From assembly GCF_002813755.1 (NCBI RefSeq), contig NZ_CP018061.1:1540001-1604000 (forward strand): 64,000 bases of DNA, read 5' to 3'. The notes beneath the pieces are model-generated. The model was not told the DNA's origin. It saw nothing but the letters and a program-made list of their open reading frames with translations, and ran no database searches. The stretch is from Enterococcus mundtii (lineage in GTDB: Bacteria; Bacillota; Bacilli; Lactobacillales; Enterococcaceae). Position 1 is the first letter of the stretch. Each line of letters opens with the position of its first letter. Positions 10,030 through 19,187 of the stretch are shown one piece after another. The translations under genes were made by a program, and so were the position numbers.

Positions 10030-10175
10030 AGAACAAAAATAAAATTCATTTTTGTTTTTAATTTTAAAACGAATTATCGGTGTTCCAAAATCTGACCTTC
10101 AGGACTAAGCGAAAAAGCCCAAAAATTTGAAAAACAAATTTCGGGTTTCTCGGCTTATAAATCACAACTGGACAC
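10030..10175. repeat. Single copy of the intergenic palindromic element
   Basis: This is one unit of the same family as at 245-482, read on the minus strand. It has boundary GGAACACCGATAAT (near 10068-10083), AGGTCAGA outer arm and TAAGCCGAGAAACCC / GGGCTTTTTCGCTTA inner arms spanning 10107-10157. The inner hairpin may also end transcription of the phosphatase gene that stops at 10198. The rest of this gap shows nothing else. Confidence 0.65.
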
Positions 10176-10197
10176 TTTTATCAAAAACTTTTTTTGA

Positions 10198-10935
10198 TCA
10201 ATCACGTGGTTGCCATGGTCCTTGATTGTTTTGATACTCGATATCTTGGATGATTCCAATTGGATCAAAAACGACACCATGCATTGATCCGCCAAAGACA
10301 GCCCCACCGTCGATCCCGATTTTCTGATCTTGTATCCATAAATCAGTTGTCTGCATATCTCCATGGAGTAGTGGCGTGATCGTATGACCAAATACGATCG
10401 TCTTACCCGTCCGATTCTTATGCTCATGAAAAGGCTCTCTGATCCATAAAAAATCTCTAGGGCTAGTATCACGCCAATCTTTTTTAGTTAGATCAACACC
10501 CGCATGGACAAAAAGATAGTTTTCCCATTCATAATATAAAGGCAAATTACATAAAAAATCGACCAATTCACGATATCTTGAACGAATCATCATGGCAATC
10601 TCAGTTGGTGAATATTCTTCTGCTGCACCTGGATGCAAAAGACTTTCCATTGTTTCTCTTCCACCGTTTCGTAAATAAGACGGATACCAGTCTTCTGGTT
10701 CTTGGAGAAACTGTAAGAAGTACTCTTCATGATTGCCTCGCAAGTAGATCGCACCAGTTTCTTTCACTAACTTCATTCCTAGTAATAAGCAATCTTTTGT
10801 TTTTGGTCCACGATCATTCAAATCACCAATCAAGACTAATTGATGAAGATGTAGATCATAATGTGTTAATAGCTTTTGAAAAAGATCATAACTTCCATGG
10901 ACATCCCCGATTGCATAGACAAATGGTTTATTCAT
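10198..10935 (-). CDS. PP2A/ApaH-type metallophosphoesterase
   Basis: This 245-residue calcineurin-like phosphoesterase has the ordered metal-binding motifs GDVHG (residues 12-16), GDLNDRG, GNHEE, then the histidine-bearing FVHAGVD and FGHT. These are the signature of the serine/threonine phosphatase and diadenosine-tetraphosphatase branch. Likely substrates are phosphoproteins or dinucleoside polyphosphates. The sequence alone does not decide. ATG at 10935 follows AAGGTGG. It is monocistronic, with a repeat element downstream and a hairpin upstream. Confidence 0.88.
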   Translation of the reverse strand: MNKPFVYAIGDVHGSYDLFQKLLTHYDLHLHQLVLIGDLNDRGPKTKDCLLLGMKLVKETGAIYLRGNHEEYFLQFLQEPEDWYPSYLRNGGRETMESLLHPGAAEEYSPTEIAMMIRSRYRELVDFLCNLPLYYEWENYLFVHAGVDLTKKDWRDTSPRDFLWIREPFHEHKNRTGKTIVFGHTITPLLHGDMQTTDLWIQDQKIGIDGGAVFGGSMHGVVFDPIGIIQDIEYQNNQGPWQPRD

Positions 10936-11033
10936 GATACCACCACCTTTTCATTTGATTATATCGTAATTCCACTATCATAGGTAGCAACAATTTCCGA
11001 ATAGTTAAAGGAAAAATCTCCTGATTTCAGATT

Positions 11034-11084
11034 AAAATGAGAGCCACGAAAATTTGAAGAACAACTTTCATGACTCTCATTTTA
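11034..11084 (-). terminator. Hairpin downstream of trhO
   Basis: Inverted repeat AAAATGAGAG...CGAAA / TTTC...CTCTCATTTT spans a 14-base loop, about 43 bp after the trhO stop. A/U pairs at the base of the stem provide a U-rich 3' side in either direction. Confidence 0.65.
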
Positions 11085-11126
11085 TTTTATAAACACTAGC
11101 TACGTCTGCTTTTATTGTTAGAAAAA

Positions 11127-12065
11127 TTATACAAATGCTGCTAAATGTGCATCGATTTCTTCTGTTGTTAGATTTCTTTCTTTGACATAGCGATTATGCG
11201 GATGTTTGGCACATGCTACTGAACATGATCCTAAATGTTTTTCTTCGTTTTCCACTGATGCTAACATTTGACGATTACACTCTGGATTTGCACAGTTGAT
11301 ATAACGTTCGCAAGGAGTACCATCAAACCAGTCTTTCCCTACGATCTGCTTATCTACATGATTGATGTCGACAGCGATACGCTCATCAAAAACATACATT
11401 TTGCCATCCCATAGTTCCCCTTGGACTTCTGGATCTTTGCCATATGTCGCAATACCACCATGCAATTGACCGACGTCTTTAAATCCTTCTCTCACTAACC
11501 ACCCTGAGAATTTCTCACAGCGGATGCCACCTGTACAGTAAGTAACGACCCGTTTTTCCATAAACTCTTCTTTATGGTCACGAATCCATTGTGGTAGTTC
11601 TCTAAAGCTACGGATATCAGGGCGAACCGCTCCTCTAAAATGCCCAAGATCATATTCATAGTCATTTCGTGCATCGATCACAACCGTATCTTCATCAAGA
11701 ATCGCTTCTTTAAACTCTTTAGGCGATAAATAAGCGCCCGTCATTTCTTTTGGATCAATGTCATCTTCTAGTTTTAGTGAAACTAGTTCAGGACGCGCAC
11801 GAACAAACATTTTTTTGAATGCATGACCCTCGCTAGGATCAATTTTGAAAAATGTGTCAGCAAAACGTTCATCTGCCAACATCGCTTCCATGTATGCCTC
11901 AGTTTCTGCGATCGTTCCAGAAACCGTGCCGTTGATTCCTTCTTCTGCGACAAGGATACGACCTTTCAAATTCAAAGATTTACAAAAAGCAAGATGCTCC
12001 TTCGCAAAAAGTTCAGGATCAGTGATCGTTGTATATTTATAATATAATAGTACTTGGTAATCCAT
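11127..12065 (-). CDS. trhO: tRNA uridine(34) hydroxylase TrhO (rhodanese family)
   Basis: This 312-residue protein has an N-terminal ferredoxin-like domain (LLYYKYTTI...), a rhodanese domain with active-site loop [10 protein letters not shown], and a C-terminal cysteine-rich segment ([26 protein letters not shown]). This layout is diagnostic of the YceA/YbfQ family. It performs oxygen-dependent hydroxylation of U34 in tRNA, an early step to (m)cmo5U/mo5U. Length and motifs are normal. It stands alone, with hairpins on both sides. Confidence 0.94.
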   Translation of the reverse strand: MDYQVLLYYKYTTITDPELFAKEHLAFCKSLNLKGRILVAEEGINGTVSGTIAETEAYMEAMLADERFADTFFKIDPSEGHAFKKMFVRARPELVSLKLEDDIDPKEMTGAYLSPKEFKEAILDEDTVVIDARNDYEYDLGHFRGAVRPDIRSFRELPQWIRDHKEEFMEKRVVTYCTGGIRCEKFSGWLVREGFKDVGQLHGGIATYGKDPEVQGELWDGKMYVFDERIAVDINHVDKQIVGKDWFDGTPCERYINCANPECNRQMLASVENEEKHLGSCSVACAKHPHNRYVKERNLTTEEIDAHLAAFV

Positions 12066-12203
12066 TTAGTTACTTCCTTCCTACAATTCATTCCATAATA
12101 GTATAAAGAAGTCTAACTGAAATGACGATTTTTCTGCTTGTGCATTTTTGCGCAAGTATAGTTTACATAATATAAATATTGTAATTTTATGTATTCATAG
12201 ACA

Positions 12204-12231
12204 CAAAAAAACCGACTAAAATTTCAGTCGG
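12204..12231 (-). terminator. Terminator of the VOC gene
   Basis: A CCGACT / AGTCGG stem with an eight-base loop is followed on the minus strand by a seven-base U-run (A-run 12205-12211). It lies 28 bp beyond the stop of the gene ending at 12260. This is a canonical rho-independent terminator. Confidence 0.85.
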
Positions 12232-12259
12232 AGTTCTTGCTTCATTCTTACTAAGTAAG

Positions 12260-12631
12260 TTATTTTCCTGTCACAGCAAAGTAATTCCCATCAGGATCTG
12301 CAAAGTTGAATACATATTCTTCACCTAAATGGACTAAATCACCTAATGTCACTTCTAATTGTTGCATCTTTTTGTATAAACCAAAAATGTCCGCACTATA
12401 AAACATCAAAGAAGGTGCCCCACTAGCTGTGCCTGGTGAATGCTGTTCGATAAATTCACGATCATATAAAACAAACGCAGTACCCGCATCTTTTGATTGG
12501 GCAATCTCAATAATCAATGTACCATCCATTTCTTGACGATCCAACACAACAAAACCGATCTGCTGCCAGAAATCTGCATTTTTTTCAACATCATCTACGT
12601 ATAACATGATTTTCATTTCATTTGTAAACAT
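12260..12631 (-). CDS. VOC (glyoxalase/bleomycin-resistance fold) family protein
   Basis: This 123-residue protein is one vicinal-oxygen-chelate module pair. It has MLYVDDVEKNADFWQQIGF at the start of the first beta-alpha-beta unit and FNFADPDGNYFAV at the end, the usual VOC closing motif. Such proteins are metal-dependent lyases or dioxygenases, or antibiotic-binding proteins. The substrate cannot be told. ATG at 12631 has GGAGG nine bases upstream. It is monocistronic with a good terminator. Confidence 0.8.
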   Translation of the reverse strand: MFTNEMKIMLYVDDVEKNADFWQQIGFVVLDRQEMDGTLIIEIAQSKDAGTAFVLYDREFIEQHSPGTASGAPSLMFYSADIFGLYKKMQQLEVTLGDLVHLGEEYVFNFADPDGNYFAVTGK

Positions 12632-12813
12632 CTATTCATTCCTCCACTTTTTTCGTCCTAGCTAGTTTAGCATAGCTGGTACTGAAAATCTATGTTGGAG
12701 AGGTACGGATGAGAAAAGTGATTTATGTCCTTCATTTTATAAGTAAACTTATCTTTTACTAGTCAAGTCTATGCTATATGATAGTAATCAGTCAAAAATG
12801 TTTTAATATAGCA

Positions 12814-13203
12814 TTATTCGAAAGCTGCATGAATAATAGTCTTCACTTGGATAAGATCTTTTCGAGTATATTTGTAACTTAACTTTTTTTGTTTACTAAA
12901 GGACTCACTTGCAGAAATTTTATTGATATAGTACACATCCCCTTTTTCGTTTGCAACTTCTGATAAAACTGTTCTGCCGATTGAAACATCATTAATATAT
13001 TGAAATTTTTCACCACTATCATCTTGTCCACCAAAAAGAAAAATTTTACAATCATATACTTCATTTATTTGCATAAAATCAAAATTTTTAAAACTAGTAA
13101 CAGCAGAATCATCAAAACATAAATCAATTGTAGCTGTATCTAAATTTTCCAACTCTAAATTCCGTGTAGCTACTGATGCTTCTATGGAAAGTAGTTTATA
13201 CAT
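12814..13203 (-). CDS. Unknown cytoplasmic protein, candidate immunity protein
   Basis: This 129-residue protein is unrecognised. It has no signal peptide or membrane segment and is moderately acidic. Start MYKLLSIEASV at 13203 is chosen because AGGAG lies seven bases upstream. The ATG six bases earlier would leave a one-base gap. It is the third gene downstream of the LXG toxin in the same direction, in the position where LXG loci carry immunity genes and spare immunity copies. Immunity function is inferred from position only. Confidence 0.6.
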   Translation of the reverse strand: MYKLLSIEASVATRNLELENLDTATIDLCFDDSAVTSFKNFDFMQINEVYDCKIFLFGGQDDSGEKFQYINDVSIGRTVLSEVANEKGDVYYINKISASESFSKQKKLSYKYTRKDLIQVKTIIHAAFE

Positions 13204-13310
13204 GCGCATGCTCCTAGTTTAAATAGTTACGTGGATTGCTCTTGTTGGTAAATCGGTTGATTCGTTACTTCTCGATTCTCTAACTTTCGTCAGAAACCAA
13301 AACATTTATT

Positions 13311-13709
13311 TCAACTTGATTTTTCTTGCCAAAAGAATCGATTTTCTTCCATGTTCAATTTTTCCACCTGAATCTCTTTACAAACGATATTCATTGTCAT
13401 CATCGATAGATCAAGAGAACATTCTACAAAGTTCTCATTCCCTTCATATTTTTTCAAGGAAATATCTTGTCCTTCATATCCAAGTTGCCCCCCTCGCATT
13501 TCTTTTACATTATCGATTGTTCGCCAATTTGAATCGGTCTCATAACTGACTTTATAACAAGATAAAAAACAGATTTTCCAACAACTTTCTTCATTATTTT
13601 CTATAAAAATGTATACCTCATCACCATAATACTGAGTTTGAATATCCAATATTGACATATCCCAGTATTCAGTATTATCAATTTTATTTTGTAATAATTC
13701 AATATTCAT
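13311..13709 (-). CDS. Unknown protein, likely immunity partner of the LXG toxin
   Basis: This 132-residue acidic, soluble protein follows the LXG toxin stop by 15 bp. No family is recognised. Its immediate downstream position, small size, low pI look (many Glu/Asp) and lack of a signal peptide fit a cognate immunity protein. MNIELLQ is read from the ATG at 13709, six bases after GGAGG. A second ATG directly upstream is too close to that site. It is markedly AT-rich, as polymorphic toxin/immunity 3' ends often are. Confidence 0.65.
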   Translation of the reverse strand: MNIELLQNKIDNTEYWDMSILDIQTQYYGDEVYIFIENNEESCWKICFLSCYKVSYETDSNWRTIDNVKEMRGGQLGYEGQDISLKKYEGNENFVECSLDLSMMTMNIVCKEIQVEKLNMEENRFFWQEKSS

Positions 13710-13724
13710 CATTTACCTCCAAAA

Positions 13725-15125
13725 TTAATTATCAGACCAAGGAATATGCGCATCAGAACTTTTTTTGTCTACAATATTTCCTTTCATATCCAATGAATTT
13801 TTATTTTCATCAAAAATATGCATATGTTTATATTTGGTAATTTTATCTGGTGGGTCAATCCGAATTTTAAAATTACCTTGTACGTCTTTGATATGAACTC
13901 GACCATTGTGTTCAAATATTTGCCAACCTTTCGGTATACTATTCTTTAATTCATTTAATGACATCTGACTAATCTCTTTAGGACTTAGGTTATCCAGCCT
14001 AGCATCTACTACCTCTCCAATTTTACCATTTTCCACCTGCTTCACACCAGTAGTCGTCAATACTTTGTAAGACGCATAAGTAAAGCCTAAGACCATCAAG
14101 GCTTGACCCAGTTCAGATTCATTGATCCATGTGTAGCCGTCTTTGACGTATTGTGAGGTAGAGACGAGACTGCCTAAGAGTGGGTCTAGTTTTTCACCAG
14201 TTTCGTAATTGACGCCTTGACGCCATGCTGCATTGACTTTCTCTTGGTAGGTATCGTACGTCATGAATTGGATCAGTTCAGGTTCTAAGTAGTGACCTAC
14301 TTTCGTGACATATTGATACAGCTCGGGGTTCACGATGCCATAGCCTGATTGCTTGTCTTCGATTTTCCAAAAGACACGTGGGTTTCCCTCGCTATCGTGA
14401 ATAATGAGGGCATAGACGTTGTACTTTTCTAGTTCTTTGTTTTTAGTTGGATCGATGCCTTTTTTCTCGTTTTCTGCTTGTTGCCATTTGTCTTGGATCG
14501 TAGTTGTCCAGGACAAATCTTTCGGCATAGAGAATGTCTTCGTTTGACTATTCCAAGCAGTTTTCGTTTGAGCAAGGCCTTGATTGACTGCTTGTTCGAG
14601 ACTTTTGATTTCTGTAAAAAATTGCGCGGAGCTTTGGTTGTAAGCTAAGAGTTTTTGGAGTTTTTCTTCCAGCTTGTGTTTCAAGTCATGATACATCGTG
14701 AGTAACAACGTATTCTGATTGAGTTGAAAGCTTTGATGTTCTTCTGGCATATAAGGTGAAAGAAGCAGTTGCCGTATCCCTTCAGCTTGGGTGATATATT
14801 GATTCATTTGACGAATTTGCGCTTCTAATTCGGATTGTTTCAAGCTGATAGAATCAACTTGATTTATGTATTCCTGTGGAAATCGTTTCGCTGCTTTTTC
14901 GACCGCTTCGGAGAGTAAAATTCCTCCTTGGACGAGTGGGTAAAGTATTTGAGAAAAATAGGCTTTCGCAGCGTCGTAGGTTTTCCCTTGGAGATTGGGC
15001 GTTTGTAAAGTGAATTGAGTGATGGCTTGTTGGAGATTTTGGTAATCAGTGACTTGTTTTTGGCAGAAGTGACTGGCGCTCGTGGCTTGGGCTAAGGAAT
15101 CCGAAAGATACATATCGATACTCAT
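13725..15125 (-). CDS. LXG-domain polymorphic toxin (type VII secretion effector)
   Basis: This is a 466-residue protein. Residues about 1-205 are the helical LXG targeting domain (MSIDMYLSDSLAQAT start, long amphipathic helices, repeated Gln/Leu). A linker of ~150 residues includes the apolar ALMVLGFTYASYKVL, and a variable C-terminal toxin tip covers about 390-466. The tip has GWQIFEHNGRVHIKD, RIDPPDKITKYKHMHIFD and PDAHIP-like SDAHIPW. The His/Asp-rich pattern suggests a nuclease, but no catalytic family is assigned. LXG toxins are exported by T7SSb and kill neighbouring bacteria. The gene overlaps Lap2 by ATGA and is followed by candidate immunity genes. No secretion machinery is in the window. 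Confidence 0.87.
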   Translation of the reverse strand: MSIDMYLSDSLAQATSASHFCQKQVTDYQNLQQAITQFTLQTPNLQGKTYDAAKAYFSQILYPLVQGGILLSEAVEKAAKRFPQEYINQVDSISLKQSELEAQIRQMNQYITQAEGIRQLLLSPYMPEEHQSFQLNQNTLLLTMYHDLKHKLEEKLQKLLAYNQSSAQFFTEIKSLEQAVNQGLAQTKTAWNSQTKTFSMPKDLSWTTTIQDKWQQAENEKKGIDPTKNKELEKYNVYALIIHDSEGNPRVFWKIEDKQSGYGIVNPELYQYVTKVGHYLEPELIQFMTYDTYQEKVNAAWRQGVNYETGEKLDPLLGSLVSTSQYVKDGYTWINESELGQALMVLGFTYASYKVLTTTGVKQVENGKIGEVVDARLDNLSPKEISQMSLNELKNSIPKGWQIFEHNGRVHIKDVQGNFKIRIDPPDKITKYKHMHIFDENKNSLDMKGNIVDKKSSDAHIPWSDN

Positions 15126-15469
15126 GTGTTTTGATCCTCCAACAAAATTTTTCTTTTCTCAAAGCTAATCTCATCAAGCTTTTGCGTGATTTTTTGTTGT
15201 TGGATCATTTCGTAATGTTGGCATTCATCAAAGCCATTCATCAATCGCCTACTTTGATGTGAAAACTCCGAGGTGAATGTTTCGATGGACGTAAAGGTAT
15301 TCGATTTCTGGTAAGACAATTGTAATCGAAATAAGAAGTTTCCGATTTCTTTAAAGTGATTCTGGTAATCTGAACGGCAGGCATCAAGTTGTTTCATTTT
15401 CTTTTCCTGTTCTTCTCTTTTTGCTTGCAGCAACGTTTCCTCGGTATCAAGATTTATCCATTGATTCAT
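15122..15469 (-). CDS. Lap2-like (DUF3958) LXG partner protein
   Basis: This 115-residue, highly charged, wholly helical protein has coiled-coil character and no signal peptide. It matches the DUF3958-type proteins encoded between the DUF3130 protein and the LXG toxin in streptococci and enterococci. Known Lap proteins bind the LXG helical domain and form a composite secretion signal. ATG at 15469 shares one base with the Lap1 stop (TAATG) and has AAGGAG upstream. Its own stop overlaps the LXG start. Family assignment rests on position, length and helix pattern. Confidence 0.75.
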   Translation of the reverse strand: MNQWINLDTEETLLQAKREEQEKKMKQLDACRSDYQNHFKEIGNFLFRLQLSYQKSNTFTSIETFTSEFSHQSRRLMNGFDECQHYEMIQQQKITQKLDEISFEKRKILLEDQNT

Positions 15470-15750
15470 TAGCGTCTCTCCTTAAAAAGATCTCGACTTA
15501 ACTGAGTGTCTAGTGTAGAAAATCCTTGAGCAGCAGTTTGCAATTGATTAGCAGCGCCTGAGATGGCTGAGGCGATTTGGCTGGCAGAGTTTTTGACGGA
15601 TGTAAGACTACTTTGAATGTCTTGATTGCCAATAAGAGTAGTACGTGTATCATCTTCAATCGGTGATGTTTGTTTTAACGATGTGGTGGCACTGGTAATT
15701 TTTGAAGTGGACTGTTGGGCTTGTTGAGAATTACTGCTGAATGTGACCAT
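15469..15750 (-). CDS. Lap1-like (DUF3130 / TIGR04197) type VII secretion protein
   Basis: This 93-residue Ser/Thr/Gln-rich helical protein (FSSNSQQAQQSTSKI..., SAISGAANQLQTAAQGF) has the WXG100-like size and low complexity of the TIGR04197 family. Lap1 proteins pair with Lap2 to chaperone and target LXG toxins. The start is ATG at 15750, preceded by GAGGAGGA. An upstream in-frame extension has no ribosome site and is rejected. It is the first gene of the toxin operon, so its promoter should lie in 15751-15900. Confidence 0.8.
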   Translation of the reverse strand: MVTFSSNSQQAQQSTSKITSATTSLKQTSPIEDDTRTTLIGNQDIQSSLTSVKNSASQIASAISGAANQLQTAAQGFSTLDTQLSRDLFKERR

Positions 15751-15924
15751 AGATCTCCTCCTCGATTTATATAGACGGTATAGAACGCTTACATATTCAT
15801 TATAACAATACATAACCTTCCGTTGGATGAGAATTGTATTAGATAAGTCTTGTCACCTTATTGTTTTATACATTTTTATATCGAAAATTCCACACTTTCA
15901 CTTTTCGGAATATATTTACAGAGT

Positions 15925-15965
15925 AAAAAAAGCGAGAGCATTTCGCTCTCACTTTTCTTTTTTTA
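15925..15965 (-). terminator. Terminator of the cystine transporter gene
   Basis: A GAGAGC / GCTCTC stem is extended by AAG / CTT, with an ATTTC loop. It has an A-run at 15925-15931 (U-run for minus-strand transcripts) and a T-rich plus-strand side. It directly abuts the stop of the gene at 15966. Confidence 0.85.
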
Positions 15966-17357
15966 TCAAGCATTCACGTCAACGACTTTTGCTTCATCTT
16001 TGATCACATCTCGATCAAGATCATTGATACGTGCACTTGTAACAATACCTGCTACCATACTACCACTTACGTTGACAGCTGTACGAGCCATGTCGATCAA
16101 TGGTTCGACGGAGATAACTAAACCAACGATTGCTACTGGTAAGTTCATTGAACCTAATACGATCAATGAGGCAAAGGTTGCCCCACCACCGACACCAGCT
16201 ACTCCGAATGAGCTGATTGTTACGATGGCTACTAGTAGCAAGATGAATTGAATGCTAAAGACATCCATTCCAGCTGCTGGTGCAACGATTGTCGCTAGCA
16301 TGGCTGGGTAAACACCCGCACAGCCATTTTGACCGATCGATAAACCAAAGCTGGCAGCAAAGTTTGCTGTGGCTTCATCCACACCGAGTGCTTTTGTTTG
16401 TGTTTCGATATTCAATGGCAAAGCACCCGCACTTGAACGTGAAGTAAATGCAAAACTTAGTACTGGAAATGTTTTTTTCAAGTAGTCGATCGGGCTGACT
16501 TTCACACCGATCAAAATCAAGAAATGAACGATCATCACTGCAAACAATGCAAGATAAGACGCTAACACAAATTTACCTAAGTTCAAAATGGCATCAAAAT
16601 CACTTGTTGCCATCACGTTCGTCATCAATGCGAACACGCCATAAGGTGTCAAACGCAAGACTAACGTCACGATACGCATCACGATACGATACAAGCTATC
16701 GATCATATCAGCAAAGAATGATGCTTCTTTTGGTGCTTTTCGTTTGATTCCTAAGTAAGCAACCCCAACAAATGCCGCAAAGATCACGACAGCAATCGTA
16801 CTTGTTGCACGAGTTCCGGCAAGGTCTGCAAAAATATTTTTAGGAATAAATGACAAGATTTGTTGTGGGATACTTAGTCCTTCCACTGTTTCTTGTCGTG
16901 TCGCTAACTCAGAAATACGAGCAGTTTCGGCTGCTCCTTGCGTAAATTCAGCACCTTGAAGACCAAATGCGATCGTCACACCGATCCCAATCAATGCGGA
17001 AATAGCCGTTGTTGCTAATAAAGTGGTCAGCACCGTTGCACTGATTTTACCTAATTTTTCTGATACTTTCATTTTTGTAAAAGCCGCAACGATTGAAACA
17101 AAGACTAAAGGCATGATCAACATTTGTAAGAAACTAACGTAGCCGTTCCCAACGATACTGATCCAATCCATGGATTGCGTAATAACCTCGTTTTCTACTC
17201 CAAAAATCAGTTGCAACGCGCCCCCGAATACGATACCGGCAGCTAGCGCAGTGTAAACCCGCGTTGAAAATTTTGCATGGCGCTTTTGCATACGATAAAA
17301 CACATATAATAATGCCGCAAAAACTAGAACCACTAAAACTGTGATGAGTGTTGTCAT
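15966..17357 (-). CDS. tcyP: L-cystine symporter, TcyP type
   Basis: This 463-residue dicarboxylate/amino-acid:cation symporter (DAACS/GltP fold) has about eight membrane helices plus two re-entrant loops. SRSSAGALPLN resembles the serine-rich hairpin, and GQNGCAGVYPAML corresponds to the substrate-binding helix. The length equals Bacillus TcyP, which imports L-cystine. Start is ATG at 17357 with AGGAGG six bases upstream. A longer in-frame reading lacks a ribosome site. The 5' leader contains a small GAGAAGA / TCTTCTC hairpin at 17414-17437, possibly regulatory. Monocistronic. Confidence 0.87.
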   Translation of the reverse strand: MTTLITVLVVLVFAALLYVFYRMQKRHAKFSTRVYTALAAGIVFGGALQLIFGVENEVITQSMDWISIVGNGYVSFLQMLIMPLVFVSIVAAFTKMKVSEKLGKISATVLTTLLATTAISALIGIGVTIAFGLQGAEFTQGAAETARISELATRQETVEGLSIPQQILSFIPKNIFADLAGTRATSTIAVVIFAAFVGVAYLGIKRKAPKEASFFADMIDSLYRIVMRIVTLVLRLTPYGVFALMTNVMATSDFDAILNLGKFVLASYLALFAVMIVHFLILIGVKVSPIDYLKKTFPVLSFAFTSRSSAGALPLNIETQTKALGVDEATANFAASFGLSIGQNGCAGVYPAMLATIVAPAAGMDVFSIQFILLLVAIVTISSFGVAGVGGGATFASLIVLGSMNLPVAIVGLVISVEPLIDMARTAVNVSGSMVAGIVTSARINDLDRDVIKDEAKVVDVNA

Positions 17358-17518
17358 TTTCATCCTCCTCTTAATTTGTAATGACAAGTCCATCTAAGGA
17401 AGTAAAGGTTCCCGAGAAGAACTCTTCAGCTCTTCTCCTGAAAATATTTTTTTCAGTGACTTATTCATTCTAGACTATTTTCCGAAATTTTTCCTTACTT
17501 TTGCTTACAATTAGTAAT

Positions 17519-17566
17519 AGAAAAAAACACCAGTGATAGCTAATAACTATCACTAGTGTTTTTTTC
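17519..17566 (-). terminator. Bidirectional terminator after the DUF1149 gene
   Basis: An AACACCAGTGATAG / CTATCACTAGTGTT stem has a seven-base loop, with A-run before and T-run after. It closely resembles the hairpin at 57356-57395, suggesting a recurring terminator sequence in this genome. Confidence 0.88.
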
Positions 17567-17971
17567 TTAATTTTCTTCTTTGGCTTTTTCTTCTTTTTCT
17601 GATTGGAAGTTCAATTTCACACCTGGTGCATCCAAGGCGATCTCTGTTACTTCATAGGCCAGACGTTTGACCATCTCAAAAAGTGGTGCCACTAATTCAT
17701 CGACCTCTTCTTGCGTCACATCGTTTTGATCTTGGACTTTACGATTCAAGATGTGGTTGATTTGACTAACGCTTCCAGATAACACATATGTATCAAATAC
17801 TAAACGAAATTCTAAACGGGCACCAACGATGCTATGTTCTTTCGGATAGTTTTCAATTGTCTCTTTTAGTGGTGAAAAACCTACTTTTAAGTCGGTTTGT
17901 ACCTCTTGATCAGGCTTTAAAAAATCATAATGAAAAGCTTCTACTACTTCTTTTTGTCTTCTAATTTCCAT
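17567..17971 (-). CDS. DUF1149 family protein
   Basis: This 134-residue protein (MEIRRQKEVVEAFHYD...) is recognised as the DUF1149 family of Lactobacillales, a SecB-like fold of unknown role. The C-terminus is very charged (EKEEKAKEEN). ATG at 17971 has GAGGAG upstream. It is followed by a strong terminator, and a HAD gene lies 52 bp upstream in the same direction. Confidence 0.8.
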   Translation of the reverse strand: MEIRRQKEVVEAFHYDFLKPDQEVQTDLKVGFSPLKETIENYPKEHSIVGARLEFRLVFDTYVLSGSVSQINHILNRKVQDQNDVTQEEVDELVAPLFEMVKRLAYEVTEIALDAPGVKLNFQSEKEEKAKEEN

Positions 17972-18023
17972 TTTATCACTCCTCTGTTTAAATTATAGCA
18001 TAACTAAAGTTGAAAGGGGATAC

Positions 18024-18647
18024 TTATTCTGCATTCTTTTCGATTGCTAAAATATCCGCTAGATTCGCCACAATATGATCGGCAGGAATCTCACCTAAGA
18101 AATGATCAATATCATATAGGCAAGTGTGGATCTTTGCATTGATCCCTGCTTCAATATCTAATCTTCGATCCCCTACCATCATAGTTTTTTCTGGGTCTAA
18201 GTGATACTGATCGATCAAGTGATTGATGGCATCAGGTGCTGGTTTTCTGGCAAAGCCTTGGTCGATACCAATCACTTCTTCGATCAAATCTGCTAGCTCA
18301 AAGACTTTTAAAAGTTTCCAAGTAGAAGCCGTTACACGATGTGTTAAAATATAATGTTTTGCTCCATTCTGTTTTAAACGGCGTAAAACCATTTCAGTCT
18401 CTTTGAACGGTACTGAGAATTCCTGATATTGTTCTTCATATTGATGAAACAAATGATTGAAGGAGACTTCTTCTAATTGATAGCTTTCTCGTAGTTTTCT
18501 CACCGATTCTTGCTTCATCACACGATAGATTTCCTTTTTTGGGCGTTCGATACCAAAATCTTGTAATGCTTGAGATACTCCTTCAACCATCGCCGGATAC
18601 GTATCGAACAATGTCCCATCAAAATCCCAAATGTAATTTTTAATCAT
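18024..18647 (-). CDS. HAD-superfamily hydrolase (phosphoglycolate phosphatase-like)
   Basis: This 207-residue HAD subfamily I hydrolase has motif I WDFDGTLFD (nucleophile Asp), motif II ILTHRV, a motif III lysine in ARKPAPDAI, and motif IV MVGDRRLDIEAG. The helical cap between motifs I and II fits the PGP/beta-phosphoglucomutase group. A small phosphorylated metabolite is the expected substrate. It lies between DUF1149 and a zinc-ribbon membrane protein. Confidence 0.87.
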   Translation of the reverse strand: MIKNYIWDFDGTLFDTYPAMVEGVSQALQDFGIERPKKEIYRVMKQESVRKLRESYQLEEVSFNHLFHQYEEQYQEFSVPFKETEMVLRRLKQNGAKHYILTHRVTASTWKLLKVFELADLIEEVIGIDQGFARKPAPDAINHLIDQYHLDPEKTMMVGDRRLDIEAGINAKIHTCLYDIDHFLGEIPADHIVANLADILAIEKNAE

Positions 18648-18698
18648 TCTTTTACTCCTTTTTACTCATTTCACTAGACATTTGACTAGTATTTTTTC

Positions 18699-19148
18699 TT
18701 ATACCTTTCTTGTAAATTGCGTGCCGCACTTTTTACAAGTCACTCGAATCTCACCCTTGCCTTTCGGCGCTCTTTGCTTGAGTTGACAAGTTGGACATGA
18801 AAAAATCGTGTAGGTAGCGCTAGCTTGTTGTTCAGGTTGACGTTTCAGTTTATTTTTTATTTTTGTAAACCAGCTTTTGATCGCCACTGTTTTTTGTAAA
18901 TACGCTTGATTTTCGTTTGAACGAACATAGATTTTCTTTGAACTAAATCGAGCGATGGTCAAAGCGATAAAAAAGAAGAAGAGTAGATAGCCTAAACTGA
19001 AAGGCAACCAATATCTAACGACAAAGAAAAATAATCCTAAAACTAACAATAAACGATTCAATGGATCAAGACGCGCATATCTCCCTTTCATAACTTGTTG
19101 ATATTTTTGTTGAGCTTTCATTATACGTTGTATCCAAATAGGTCCCAT
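18699..19148 (-). CDS. Membrane protein with C-terminal zinc ribbon
   Basis: This 149-residue protein has a short cytoplasmic N-terminus, a hydrophobic hairpin of about two membrane helices (LLLVLGLFFFVVRYW, YLLFFFFIALTIARF), then a basic linker and a zinc ribbon with CPTCQLKQR and CKKCGTQF. No function is known. Start MGPIWIQR at 19148 is chosen for GGAG six bases upstream. Two upstream in-frame starts have weaker sites. The gene sits 39 bp after the next gene, likely co-transcribed. Confidence 0.7.
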   Translation of the reverse strand: MGPIWIQRIMKAQQKYQQVMKGRYARLDPLNRLLLVLGLFFFVVRYWLPFSLGYLLFFFFIALTIARFSSKKIYVRSNENQAYLQKTVAIKSWFTKIKNKLKRQPEQQASATYTIFSCPTCQLKQRAPKGKGEIRVTCKKCGTQFTRKV

Positions 19149-19187
19149 TTTTTTCTCCATTTCTCTTTTATTCAAAAAGAAAAAGCC

